From Agromyces sp. 3263 (GTDB taxonomy: Bacteria > Actinomycetota > Actinomycetes > Actinomycetales > Microbacteriaceae), in NCBI RefSeq assembly GCF_031456545.1, contig NZ_JAVDUV010000002.1, positions 682,001 through 746,000 on the forward strand: a DNA stretch of 64,000 bases, written 5' to 3'. The translations under genes and the position numbers were made by a program. Shown here piece after piece: positions 1-7,569 of this stretch. Under the pieces are notes generated by a model that saw nothing but the letters and a program-made list of their open reading frames with translations, was not told the origin of the DNA and did not search any database. Positions within the stretch are counted from its first letter, which is position 1. Every line of letters begins with the position of its first letter.

Positions 1-126
1 CCGCGACCAGCCACCTGAGGAATGCCCGCCGGATCAGCATGCCCACAGCGTAACGCCGTGGGCCTGCGCGCGGGCCGGGTGTTCACTCAGGGCGGACCCG
101 GCAGAATGGTCTCGGAGAGGATGAGC

Positions 127-894
127 GTGATCGAACTGAGGACCCCGGCGGAGATCGAGCAGATGCGTCCGGCCGGCCGCTTCGTGGCGAGCGTCCTGGA
201 GGCGACGTCGAAGGCCGCCGCGGTGGGCATGAACCTGCTGGAGCTGGACGCGCTGGCGCACGAGATGATCCGCGCGGCCGGCGCGGAGAGCTGCTACATC
301 GACTACCACCCCTCGTTCGGCGCGAGTCCGTTCGGCAAGGTGCTCTGCACGTCCGTCAACGACGCGGTGCTGCACGGCCTCCCCCACGACTACCGCCTGC
401 GCGACGGCGACCTGCTCAGCCTCGACTTCGCGGCCTCGGTGAACGGCTGGGTCGCGGACTCGGCCGTCTCCATCGTGGTCGGAACCCCGCGCGACGAGGA
501 CCTCCGGCTCATCGACACCACGCGGAGGGCCCTCGACGCCGGAATCGCGGCGGCGCGGCCGGGCCATCGCATCGGCGACATCTCGCGGGCGATCGCGGAC
601 GTGGCGAAGGCCGAGGGCTACTCGATCAACACCGATTTCGGCGGCCACGGCGTGGGCCGCACCATGCACGGCGACCCGCACGTGCCCAACAACGGACGCC
701 CCGGACGCGGGCTGCCGCTGAAGCCGGGCCTCGTGATCGCGATCGAGCCCTGGTTCCTGGAGACGACCGACCGGATCTTCACCGACCCCGACGGCTGGAC
801 CCTGCGGAGCGCCGACGGGTCGCGGGGCGCACACTCCGAGCACACCATCGCCATCACGGACGGGGACCCGATCGTGCTCACCCAGCGCGGCTGA
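127..894 (+). CDS. map: Type I methionyl aminopeptidase
   Basis: Removes the N-terminal Met from nascent cytosolic proteins. The five dinuclear metal ligands of the MetAP type I fold are visible at D100, D111, H174 (in GGHGVGR), E207 (AIEPW) and E238 (HSEHT), and 255 aa is normal for the family. I chose the GTG at 127 because GGAGAGG at 114-120 lies 6 nt upstream; ATG codons at 106 and 121 are in-frame alternatives but have worse ribosome-binding-site spacing. The gene converges on nirD with 24 bp between them and has no evident link to nitrate metabolism. Confidence 0.93.
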   Translation: MIELRTPAEIEQMRPAGRFVASVLEATSKAAAVGMNLLELDALAHEMIRAAGAESCYIDYHPSFGASPFGKVLCTSVNDAVLHGLPHDYRLRDGDLLSLDFAASVNGWVADSAVSIVVGTPRDEDLRLIDTTRRALDAGIAAARPGHRIGDISRAIADVAKAEGYSINTDFGGHGVGRTMHGDPHVPNNGRPGRGLPLKPGLVIAIEPWFLETTDRIFTDPDGWTLRSADGSRGAHSEHTIAITDGDPIVLTQRG

Positions 895-918
895 GCGACG
901 CCCGCCTCGTCGGTCGCG

Positions 919-1269
919 TCATCCGTCGAGCTCGACCTCGATCATGCCGCCGACGATGCGCGTGCGGTACGTGCGGAGCGCCAGCGCCGCGTCGGTGAAG
1001 CACTCGCCGGTGCCGAGGTCGTAGACCTCCTTGTGCAGCGGCGAGGCGATCGTCGGTCGGTCGCCCCGGGAACCGACGATCCCGCGCGCCATGACGGGTG
1101 CGCCCGTGTGCGGGTCGTAGTGGTCGACGGCGTACACCTCGTCGCCGGCGAGCCGGACCAGGGCGACCTGTCGTGCGCCGAGCAGGGCCACCTCACCCCA
1201 GCCGGGTTCGAGGTCGTCGACCTCGCACGTGCGCTCCCAGGTGGTCGTCATCTCGATCGTCGGCGGCAT
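919..1269 (-). CDS. nirD: Nitrite reductase small subunit NirD
   Basis: A 116-aa protein of the NirD branch of the Rieske-like fold. The stretch DPHTGAPVMARGIVG followed by ASPLHKEVYDLGTGEC matches NirD. This branch normally lacks the Cys/His pairs that bind a Rieske cluster, and they are absent here too, so this is not decay. It partners NirB in NADH-dependent reduction of nitrite to ammonium in the cytosol. The start at 1269 has AGGAG 5 nt upstream. Unusually, nirD does not follow nirB but is transcribed divergently from it, across a 199-bp control region. Confidence 0.9.
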   Translation of the reverse strand: MPPTIEMTTTWERTCEVDDLEPGWGEVALLGARQVALVRLAGDEVYAVDHYDPHTGAPVMARGIVGSRGDRPTIASPLHKEVYDLGTGECFTDAALALRTYRTRIVGGMIEVELDG

Positions 1270-1292
1270 CCCGGCTCCTCTCGTCGTGCGGA

Positions 1293-1370
1293 CGACGCTA
1301 CGTTCGGGGTGTTTCGCCCACGCCCACGAGGTGTTTCACCGAGGTGAAACCCGCCTCACATCGCGGTGAG
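1293..1370 (-). promoter_or_regulatory. nirD promoter with phased GlnR-like half-sites
   Basis: Read on the minus strand, 5-mers recur at an exact 11-bp period: CTCAC (1370), GTGAG (1359), TTCAC (1348), GAAAC (1337), an unconserved slot (1326) and GAAAC (1315). The last one reads GAAACAC and is followed by 8 nt and TAGCGTCG (1300-1293), whose TAGCGT fits a -10. The period and the GTNAC-N6-GNAAC flavour match GlnR boxes described in actinomycetes. The half-site copies are mostly 4/5 matches. Regulator identity is inference. Confidence 0.6.
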
Positions 1371-1397
1371 GCGAACGTGCGTTCGGGTGCGGATGCG

Positions 1398-1442
1398 GTT
1401 ACCACGACGTAACAGGGCCGAAACCCCCCGGCCGTACGCTCG
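1398..1442 (+). promoter_or_regulatory. nirB promoter with GlnR-type box
   Basis: GTTAC-N6-GTAAC-N6-GAAAC lies at 1398, 1409 and 1420, three half-sites exactly 11 bp apart. The first two are a perfect match to GTNAC-N6-GNAAC. GAAACCC is followed by 8 nt and TACGCTCG (1435-1442), giving the same spacing as the nirD, narK and chelatase promoters. TACGCT is the likely -10, with an RBS (GGAGG) and the nirB ATG at 1469 downstream. Confidence 0.65.
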
Positions 1443-1468
1443 CCATCAATCGAGCCACGGAGGCAGCC

Positions 1469-4081
1469 ATGACCGAGACCCCCCACGCCACTCCGGGCGT
1501 GCACGACGTCCTCATCGTCGGCGGCGGACCGGCCGCGCACCGACTCGCCGACAGCCTGCACGCCCGCGACGGGGAGCGCACCCTTCGAGTGACCGTCGTC
1601 GGCGAGGAGGCGCACCGGCCCTACGACCGCGTCGCGTTGAGCACCAGACTCGCGGATGCCGCGACCGACCTCACGCTCGAGCCGACCCGCATGTGGGACG
1701 AGGGGCACACCCGGCTCGTCACCGGCGAGCGCGTGACGGCCATCGACGCCTCCGCCGGCACCGCGACCACCTCGGCCGGCACGCTGCTGCGCTGGGACGA
1801 GCTCGTCCTCGCCACCGGGTCGAGTGCGCCCGTCCCCGACCTCCCCGGCTCCTCCCACGCTCGCGTGTACCGCACTGTCGACGACGTCGACGCGCTCGTC
1901 GCCGAGACCCGCGACCTCGCGGCTCGTCACGGCCGACCCGCGCAGGTCGTCGTCGCGGGCGGCGGCCTGCTCGGCCTCGAGGCGGCCGGCGGGCTCGCCA
2001 AGCTCGGCGCGCACACCGCCGTCGTGCACTCGGGCGGCTGGCTCATGTCGGCGCAGCTGGACGAGGGCGCCGGTCGTGCACTCGGACGGATCATCGCCGC
2101 GCAGGGCATCGGCCTGCACCTCGGCGCTCGCCCGTCGGCCGTGGTCGTCGAGGACGACGCGGTCACCGCCGTGGAGCTCACCAACGGCCGGCGCATCGAC
2201 TGCGACCTCATCGTCTTCGCCATCGGCATCAGCCCTCGCGACGAACTCGCCCGCGACCTCGGGCTCGAGCTCGGGCCGCGCGGCGGCGTCGCCATCGACA
2301 CGGCGTGCGCGGCATCCGCACCGCATATCTGGGCGATCGGCGAGGTGGCGAGCTTCGAGGGCAGATGCACGGGGCTCGTCGCGCCGGCCAACGCGATGGC
2401 CGAGGTGGTCGCCGACCGGCTGCTCGGCGGTGCGGCCGAGTTCACGAGCGTCGACGACGCGACGAAGCTGAAGCTGTCGGGCGTGGACGTCGCGAGCTTC
2501 GGCGACGCGCTCGCGCGAACGGAGCAGGCGCTCGAGATCGTCTACGCCGATCCGGCCCGCGGGCTCTACCAGAAGCTCGTGATGACTGACGACGCGAAGA
2601 CGCTCCTCGGCGGCATCTTCGTCGGCGACGCGTCGCCGTACGCGTCGCTGCGGCCGCTGCTCGGCACCCAGCTGTCGAGTGAGCCGGCCGCCTACCTCTC
2701 GGCGTCGGGCATGGAGGCGCCAGCCGGCGATGAGCTGCCCGCGGGCGCCCTCGTGTGCGCGTGCAACAACGTGAGCGCGGGAACCATCCGCGACGCCGTC
2801 GCCGGTGGCCACGCCGACCACGTCGAGGCCTGCACCGACCTCGGCGAGCTGAAGGCCTGCACCCGCGCCGGGACGCAGTGCGGTTCGTGCGTGCCGCTCG
2901 TGAAGAAGCTCCTCGAGTCGGAGCTCACGAAGGCCGGCATCACGCCCTCGCGGGCGCTCTGCGAGCACTTCGAGCTCTCACGCCAGGAGCTGTTCGAGTC
3001 GATCCGGGTGCTCGAGCTCACCTCGTTCGACGAGATCGTCGCGCGCCTCGGCAGTGGGCGCGGGTGCGACGTCTGCAAGCCCGTCGTCGGGTCGATCCTC
3101 GCCACCCAGCACGGGTCGTACATCCTCGACGGCGGCCGTGGCAGCCTCCAGGACACGAACGACCGCGCCATGGCCAACATGCAGAAGGACGGCACCTACT
3201 CGGTCGTGCCGCGCATCCCCGCCGGCGAGATCACCCCGCAGAAGCTCGCGGTGATCGCCCAGGTCGCCACCGACTTCGGCCTCTATACGAAGATCACCGG
3301 CGGCCAGCGCATCGACCTGTTCGGGGCGCGGCTCGATCAGCTCCCCGACATCTGGAAGGTGCTCGTCGACGCCGGCTTCGAGTCGGGCCAGGCGTATGGC
3401 AAGGCGCTCCGCAACGTGAAGAGCTGCGTGGGCTCGACGTGGTGCCGCTACGGCGTGCAGGACTCCGTCGCCATGGCCGTGCAGCTGGAGCTCCGCTACC
3501 GCGGCCTCCGTTCACCGCACAAGCTGAAATTCGGCGTCTCGGGATGCGCTCGCGAATGCGCCGAGGCCCGCGCCAAGGACGTCGGCGTCATCGCGACCGA
3601 CCAGGGCTGGAACATGTACGTGGGCGGCAACGGCGGGTTCCAGCCGGCGCACGCGCAGCTGCTCGCCGGGGACCTCGACGACGAGACGCTGCTGCGCTAC
3701 ATCGACCGCTACCTCATGTACTACATCCGCACGGCCGACCGCCTGCAGCGCACCGCACGCTGGATCGAGGATGTGGACGGCGGGCTCGACCACGTGCGCG
3801 ACGTCGTCGTGAACGACTCGCTGGGCCTTGCCGAGGAACTCGAGCAGGCCATGGCCCGGCACGTCGACACCTACGAGGACGAGTGGGCGGCGACCCTCGC
3901 CGACCCCGACCGGCTCCGTCGCTTCCGGTCGTTCGTGAACGCCCCGAACACGCCCGACCCCTCCATCGCGCGGGTGCCGGAGCGCGACCAGTTCCGGCCC
4001 GCCACCGCCGAGGAACGGGAGCGCGGCGAGGCCGTGCTCGTGGCCGGGACGACCATCCCCGTGCGGGGAGCCGACGCATGA
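1469..4081 (+). CDS. nirB: Nitrite reductase (NADH) large subunit NirB
   Basis: An 870-aa siroheme enzyme that reduces nitrite to ammonium. An N-terminal FAD/NAD(P) oxidoreductase carries GGGPAA near residue 18 and AGGGLLGLEAA near 165. A BFD-like [2Fe-2S] region follows (CACNN near 430, CGSC near 475), then a second Cys pair (GCDVC near 530). The C-terminal sulfite/nitrite reductase core has the four cluster ligands in CVGSTWC (about 650) and GCAREC (about 693). The ATG has GGAGG 6 nt upstream. It ends in an ATGA overlap with cobA, so the siroheme enzyme and its cofactor gene are translationally coupled. Confidence 0.96.
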   Translation: MTETPHATPGVHDVLIVGGGPAAHRLADSLHARDGERTLRVTVVGEEAHRPYDRVALSTRLADAATDLTLEPTRMWDEGHTRLVTGERVTAIDASAGTATTSAGTLLRWDELVLATGSSAPVPDLPGSSHARVYRTVDDVDALVAETRDLAARHGRPAQVVVAGGGLLGLEAAGGLAKLGAHTAVVHSGGWLMSAQLDEGAGRALGRIIAAQGIGLHLGARPSAVVVEDDAVTAVELTNGRRIDCDLIVFAIGISPRDELARDLGLELGPRGGVAIDTACAASAPHIWAIGEVASFEGRCTGLVAPANAMAEVVADRLLGGAAEFTSVDDATKLKLSGVDVASFGDALARTEQALEIVYADPARGLYQKLVMTDDAKTLLGGIFVGDASPYASLRPLLGTQLSSEPAAYLSASGMEAPAGDELPAGALVCACNNVSAGTIRDAVAGGHADHVEACTDLGELKACTRAGTQCGSCVPLVKKLLESELTKAGITPSRALCEHFELSRQELFESIRVLELTSFDEIVARLGSGRGCDVCKPVVGSILATQHGSYILDGGRGSLQDTNDRAMANMQKDGTYSVVPRIPAGEITPQKLAVIAQVATDFGLYTKITGGQRIDLFGARLDQLPDIWKVLVDAGFESGQAYGKALRNVKSCVGSTWCRYGVQDSVAMAVQLELRYRGLRSPHKLKFGVSGCARECAEARAKDVGVIATDQGWNMYVGGNGGFQPAHAQLLAGDLDDETLLRYIDRYLMYYIRTADRLQRTARWIEDVDGGLDHVRDVVVNDSLGLAEELEQAMARHVDTYEDEWAATLADPDRLRRFRSFVNAPNTPDPSIARVPERDQFRPATAEERERGEAVLVAGTTIPVRGADA

Positions 4082-4854
4082 CCGGCCGGGTGACCCTCGT
4101 CGGCGGCGGCCCGGGGCGTGCCGACCTCCTCACCGTGGCCGCCGTGCGCGCGCTCGGCGCGGCCGACGTGGTGCTCTACGACCGCCTCGCGCCGTACGAG
4201 GCGCTCGCGGAGTACGCGCCCACCGCCGAGCTGGTGGACGTCGGCAAGCGGCCCGGCCACCACGCCATCCCGCAGCACGAGATCGAGGCGCTCCTCGTCG
4301 AGCACGCGCTCGCCGGGCGGCACGCCGTGCGCCTGAAGGGCGGCGACCCCTACGTGCTCGGCCGCGGCAGCGAGGAGGTGCTCGCCTGCCATCGTGCCGG
4401 GGTGTCCGTCGAGGTCATCCCCGGCGTCACGAGCGCCGTCTCGGTGCCCGGGGCCGCGGGCATCCCCCTCACCCACCGTGGCCTCAGCCATCTCTTCACG
4501 GTCGTGTCGGGTCACGCGCCGCTCACGGCGACGGAACTCGAGCACCTCGCCGGGCTCGGCGGCACCATCGTCGTGCTCATGGGCGTCAACTCCCTTCCGT
4601 CGCTCACGGCCGGACTCGCACGGTACGGCATGCAGGCCGACATGCCCGTGGCCATCGTCGAACGCGGCTTCCGTCCCGACCAGCGCACGACCATCGGCTC
4701 GCTGACCGACATCGTCGTGGCCGCCGGCCGCGCCGGCGTCACCTCGCCGGCCGTCGTGGTCGTCGGCGAGGTCGTGCGCCTCGCGCACGACGGCGACGCG
4801 AGCGCCGCCGAGCTCATGGAACGCGCCGCCGGATTCGCGGCGGTCGCCTCATGA
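4078..4854 (+). CDS. cobA: Uroporphyrinogen-III C-methyltransferase
   Basis: A SAM-dependent methyltransferase of 258 aa that converts uroporphyrinogen III to precorrin-2, the first committed step to siroheme. Family motifs are GGGPGRADLLT near the N-terminus, LKGGDPYVLGRG near residue 85, and PGVTSAVSVPGAAGIPLTHRG. It is the stand-alone SUMT form, without the CysG dehydrogenase/chelatase half. It overlaps nirB and nnaR by ATGA at both ends, so its job here is to supply NirB with siroheme. Confidence 0.93.
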   Translation: MTGRVTLVGGGPGRADLLTVAAVRALGAADVVLYDRLAPYEALAEYAPTAELVDVGKRPGHHAIPQHEIEALLVEHALAGRHAVRLKGGDPYVLGRGSEEVLACHRAGVSVEVIPGVTSAVSVPGAAGIPLTHRGLSHLFTVVSGHAPLTATELEHLAGLGGTIVVLMGVNSLPSLTAGLARYGMQADMPVAIVERGFRPDQRTTIGSLTDIVVAAGRAGVTSPAVVVVGEVVRLAHDGDASAAELMERAAGFAAVAS

Positions 4855-5981
4855 CCGACGTCATCGACTGCGCGCCGGGCTTCCGGCCCGATCAGCTCGA
4901 GGGCTTCCGCATCGGCGTGACAAGCGACCGACGCTCCGCCGACCTCATCGACGCGCTGGCGAGGCGGGGCGCCCAGGTGCTGCACGCGCCGACGCTGCGC
5001 ATGGCCAACGCCGTCTCCGACGATCCGGTCATCGCCGACACGCGCGCGATCATCGCGGCCCGACCCGACGTGCTCCTGGCCACGACGGCCTACGGCGTGC
5101 GGCGATGGTTCGAGGTGGCGGATGCCGCGGGCCTCGGTGAGGACCTCGTCGACGCACTGTCCGACACGGCGATCCTCGTGCGCGGGCCGAAGGCGCGCGG
5201 AGGCATCCGGGCCGCCGGACTCAACGACGAGGGCATGAGCGCCGAGGAGACGACGGAGTCGCTCATCGACGAGGTGCTCGCGACCCACCCGCCGGGCCTG
5301 ACCGTCGCCGTGCAACTGCACGGGTTCCTGAACCCGTCGCAGCTCGACCGCCTGCGCGACGCCCACGACACCGTGCTCACGGTCGAGCCGTACCGGTGGA
5401 TCGAAACGGACGAGGACGACGACCGGGTCGACCGGCTCATCGACGCGACCTGCTCCGGAGGCCTGGACTGCATCACGTTCACGAGCGCCCCCGCCGTGCA
5501 CGCGCTGTTCAGCGCCGCCGAGGCGCGGGGGCGCTACGACGACCTCGTCGACGCCATGTGCGGCCCCGTCGTGGCGGCCGCGGTCGGCCCCGTGACCGCT
5601 GCGCCGCTCGTGGCGGCGGGCATCGTGCCCATCCAGCCGGAGCGCTATCGCATGGGCGCCCTCATCCGCCTCGTCTGCGAGCACCTCGAGTCGACGCGCG
5701 TCATCCGCCTGGAAACCCGGCACGGGGCGCTCGCGCTGCGCGGTTCGGTCGTCGACGTCGCCGATCGCCGCGTCTCGCTCGCTCCGGTCGCGCTCATGAT
5801 CCTGCGCGCGCTCGTGCAGGCGCGGGGCTCGGTGGTCGGGCGGGAGCGGCTGGCCGCGGGGCTGCCGGGCACGAACGACGAGCACGCCCTCGAGGTGGCG
5901 CTCAGCCGCCTGCGCCAGACGATCGGGGTGCCGGGGCTGATCGCCACCGTGGTCAAGCGCGGCTACCGGATCGACGTGTGA
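4851..5981 (+). CDS. nnaR: HemD-like/winged-helix nitrate-nitrite regulator (NnaR type)
   Basis: A 376-aa fusion. Residues about 1-260 resemble uroporphyrinogen-III synthase (HemD). The last 90 or so are an OmpR-type winged helix (LAPVALMILRALVQ, then HALEVALSRLRQTIG, ending VVKRGYRIDV). The same architecture defines NnaR, known in Streptomyces and Mycobacterium as a co-activator of nitrate/nitrite assimilation genes together with GlnR. Its place in the nirB operon supports that role. Whether the HemD half still makes uroporphyrinogen III or only senses a tetrapyrrole cannot be told from sequence. Confidence 0.87.
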   Translation: MTDVIDCAPGFRPDQLEGFRIGVTSDRRSADLIDALARRGAQVLHAPTLRMANAVSDDPVIADTRAIIAARPDVLLATTAYGVRRWFEVADAAGLGEDLVDALSDTAILVRGPKARGGIRAAGLNDEGMSAEETTESLIDEVLATHPPGLTVAVQLHGFLNPSQLDRLRDAHDTVLTVEPYRWIETDEDDDRVDRLIDATCSGGLDCITFTSAPAVHALFSAAEARGRYDDLVDAMCGPVVAAAVGPVTAAPLVAAGIVPIQPERYRMGALIRLVCEHLESTRVIRLETRHGALALRGSVVDVADRRVSLAPVALMILRALVQARGSVVGRERLAAGLPGTNDEHALEVALSRLRQTIGVPGLIATVVKRGYRIDV

Positions 5982-6010
5982 CCACGACCTCACACGACGG
6001 CGCGGCCAGG

Positions 6011-6077
6011 GTGAGCAGGTGGAGACGCAGGGTTTACGACCGGACCGATCCGCGGAAACACCACCCCCATAGCGTCG
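6011..6077 (+). promoter_or_regulatory. narK promoter with phased GlnR-like half-sites
   Basis: GTGAG (6011), GAGAC (6022), TTTAC (6033), an unconserved slot (6044) and GAAAC (6055) are spaced by 11 bp. The last reads GAAACAC, then 8 nt, then TAGCGTCG (6070-6077). The 3' part is identical in spacing and -10 sequence to the nirD and chelatase promoters. The ATG of narK lies 44 nt further on. The upstream half-sites are individually weak, and it is the phase that supports them. Confidence 0.55.
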
Positions 6078-6121
6078 GCAGCACGAGTTCGACCCCGTGA
6101 CCGACACCCCCGGAGGCACCG

Positions 6122-7558
6122 ATGACGCAGACCGTGAGCAGCGCTCCCCCGCAGGCCGCCGCCCCCCTGGCCGCTGATCCGAGCACCACCTCGACCACCA
6201 GCACGACCCCGACCACCGCCGCTCCGCCGCTGGCGACCCGGCCCGGCCGCTGGATCGACCACTGGAACCCCGAGGACACTGCGCAGTGGGAGTCGGTCGG
6301 CCGGGGCATCGCCCGTCGCAACCTCCGCTGGTCGATCTTCGCCGAGTTCCTCGGGTTCGTGGTCTGGCAGCTCTGGTCGATCGTCGCCGTCGCGCTGCCC
6401 AAGGCCGGCTTCGACCTCGACACCGGCCAGGTGTTCTGGCTCATCTCGATCCCGAGCCTCGTGGGCGCGACGCTGCGCATCCCGTACTCGTTCCTCGTGC
6501 CCCGCTTCGGCGGTCGCAACTGGACCATCGTCTCGGCCGGCCTGCTCCTCCTGCCCACGATCGCCCTCGCGGTGTGCGTGTCCAACCCCGAGACGCCGTT
6601 CGGGGTGCTGCTCCTGGTGGCGGCGCTGGCCGGCTTCGGCGGCGGCAACTTCGCGAGCTCCATGTCGAACATCACGTTCTTCTACCCGCAGCGCGAGAAG
6701 GGCTGGGCGCTCGGCCTGAACGCCGCAGGCGGCAACCTCGGGGCATCCGTGGCCCAGTTCATCGTGCCGATCGTCATCACGATCGGCGCGGGCGCGACCC
6801 TCAACGTGCCCCTCGCCGGCATCATCTGGGTGCCCCTGATCCTCGTGGCCATGTTCGGCGCGTACCGGTACATGGACAACCTCTCGAGCGCGAAGGCGGA
6901 CTTCGCCGGCTCCGCCGCAGCGCTCCGCGAGCCGCACCTCTGGATGCTGTCGCTCCTGTACATCGGCACATTCGGGTCGTTCATCGGCTTCGCGAGCGTC
7001 TTCCCGAAGCTCATCGCCGACCAGTTCCCCGAGTTCTCCGCGATCAGCGTGGGCGGGGCGTCCGTCTCACTCGCCTTCCTCGGCGCCCTCGTCGGGTCCC
7101 TCGCCCGCCCCTACGGCGGCAGGCTCTCCGACCGATTCGGCGGTGCCCGGATCACGATGGCCGCGTTCGCGGTCATGGGCACCGTGACCCTGGCCGTGCT
7201 GCTGACGCTCCCGGTGGCGAGCTTCTGGCTGTTCCTCGGCCTCTTCCTGCTGCTGTTCGCCGCGGCAGGCATCGGCAACGGCTCCACCTACCGCATGGTC
7301 CCCGTGGTCTTCGCGGTGCGCGGCGGCGGCGCCGGCGACGTGTCCACCCAGCGCAAGGCCGCGGCCGCCCTCGGCCTCATCTCCGCGATCGGCGCGTACG
7401 GCGGCTTCCTCATCCCGCAAGCGCTCAACCTCTCCTTCCAGTCCACCGGCGGCTACGCCGCCGCGTTCCTCGGCTTCGTCGCCGCCTACGTCGTGCTCCT
7501 CGTGCTCACCTACGTCGTCTACGTGCGGTCGAGCCGCCTCCGCGACCACAAGATCTGA
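6122..7558 (+). CDS. narK: Nitrate/nitrite MFS transporter NarK
   Basis: A 478-aa polytopic inner-membrane protein of the nitrate/nitrite porter branch of the MFS, with about 12 hydrophobic segments. The nitrate signature is present twice in modified form: AGFGGGNFASSMSNITFFYP near residue 175-195 and the Gly-rich AAAGIGNGSTYRM in the second half. A Thr/Pro/Ala-rich N-terminal tail of about 45 residues precedes the first membrane segment. GGAGG stands 6 nt before the ATG. It opens the narK-nasC-nasB unit and so supplies nitrate to NasC or exports nitrite. Confidence 0.94.
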   Translation: MTQTVSSAPPQAAAPLAADPSTTSTTSTTPTTAAPPLATRPGRWIDHWNPEDTAQWESVGRGIARRNLRWSIFAEFLGFVVWQLWSIVAVALPKAGFDLDTGQVFWLISIPSLVGATLRIPYSFLVPRFGGRNWTIVSAGLLLLPTIALAVCVSNPETPFGVLLLVAALAGFGGGNFASSMSNITFFYPQREKGWALGLNAAGGNLGASVAQFIVPIVITIGAGATLNVPLAGIIWVPLILVAMFGAYRYMDNLSSAKADFAGSAAALREPHLWMLSLLYIGTFGSFIGFASVFPKLIADQFPEFSAISVGGASVSLAFLGALVGSLARPYGGRLSDRFGGARITMAAFAVMGTVTLAVLLTLPVASFWLFLGLFLLLFAAAGIGNGSTYRMVPVVFAVRGGGAGDVSTQRKAAAALGLISAIGAYGGFLIPQALNLSFQSTGGYAAAFLGFVAAYVVLLVLTYVVYVRSSRLRDHKI

Positions 7559-7569
7559 ATCGAGTCCGG

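Noticed and set aside
919..1269. nirD as a decayed Rieske protein
   Set aside because: The missing Cys/His ligands are normal for NirD-type proteins, and the rest of the sequence is well conserved.
6286..7569. N-terminal extension of nasC across narK
   Set aside because: The frame is open but the extension is a shadow of narK. NasC homologues begin just before the CxxCxxxC cluster motif, which fits ATG 7570.
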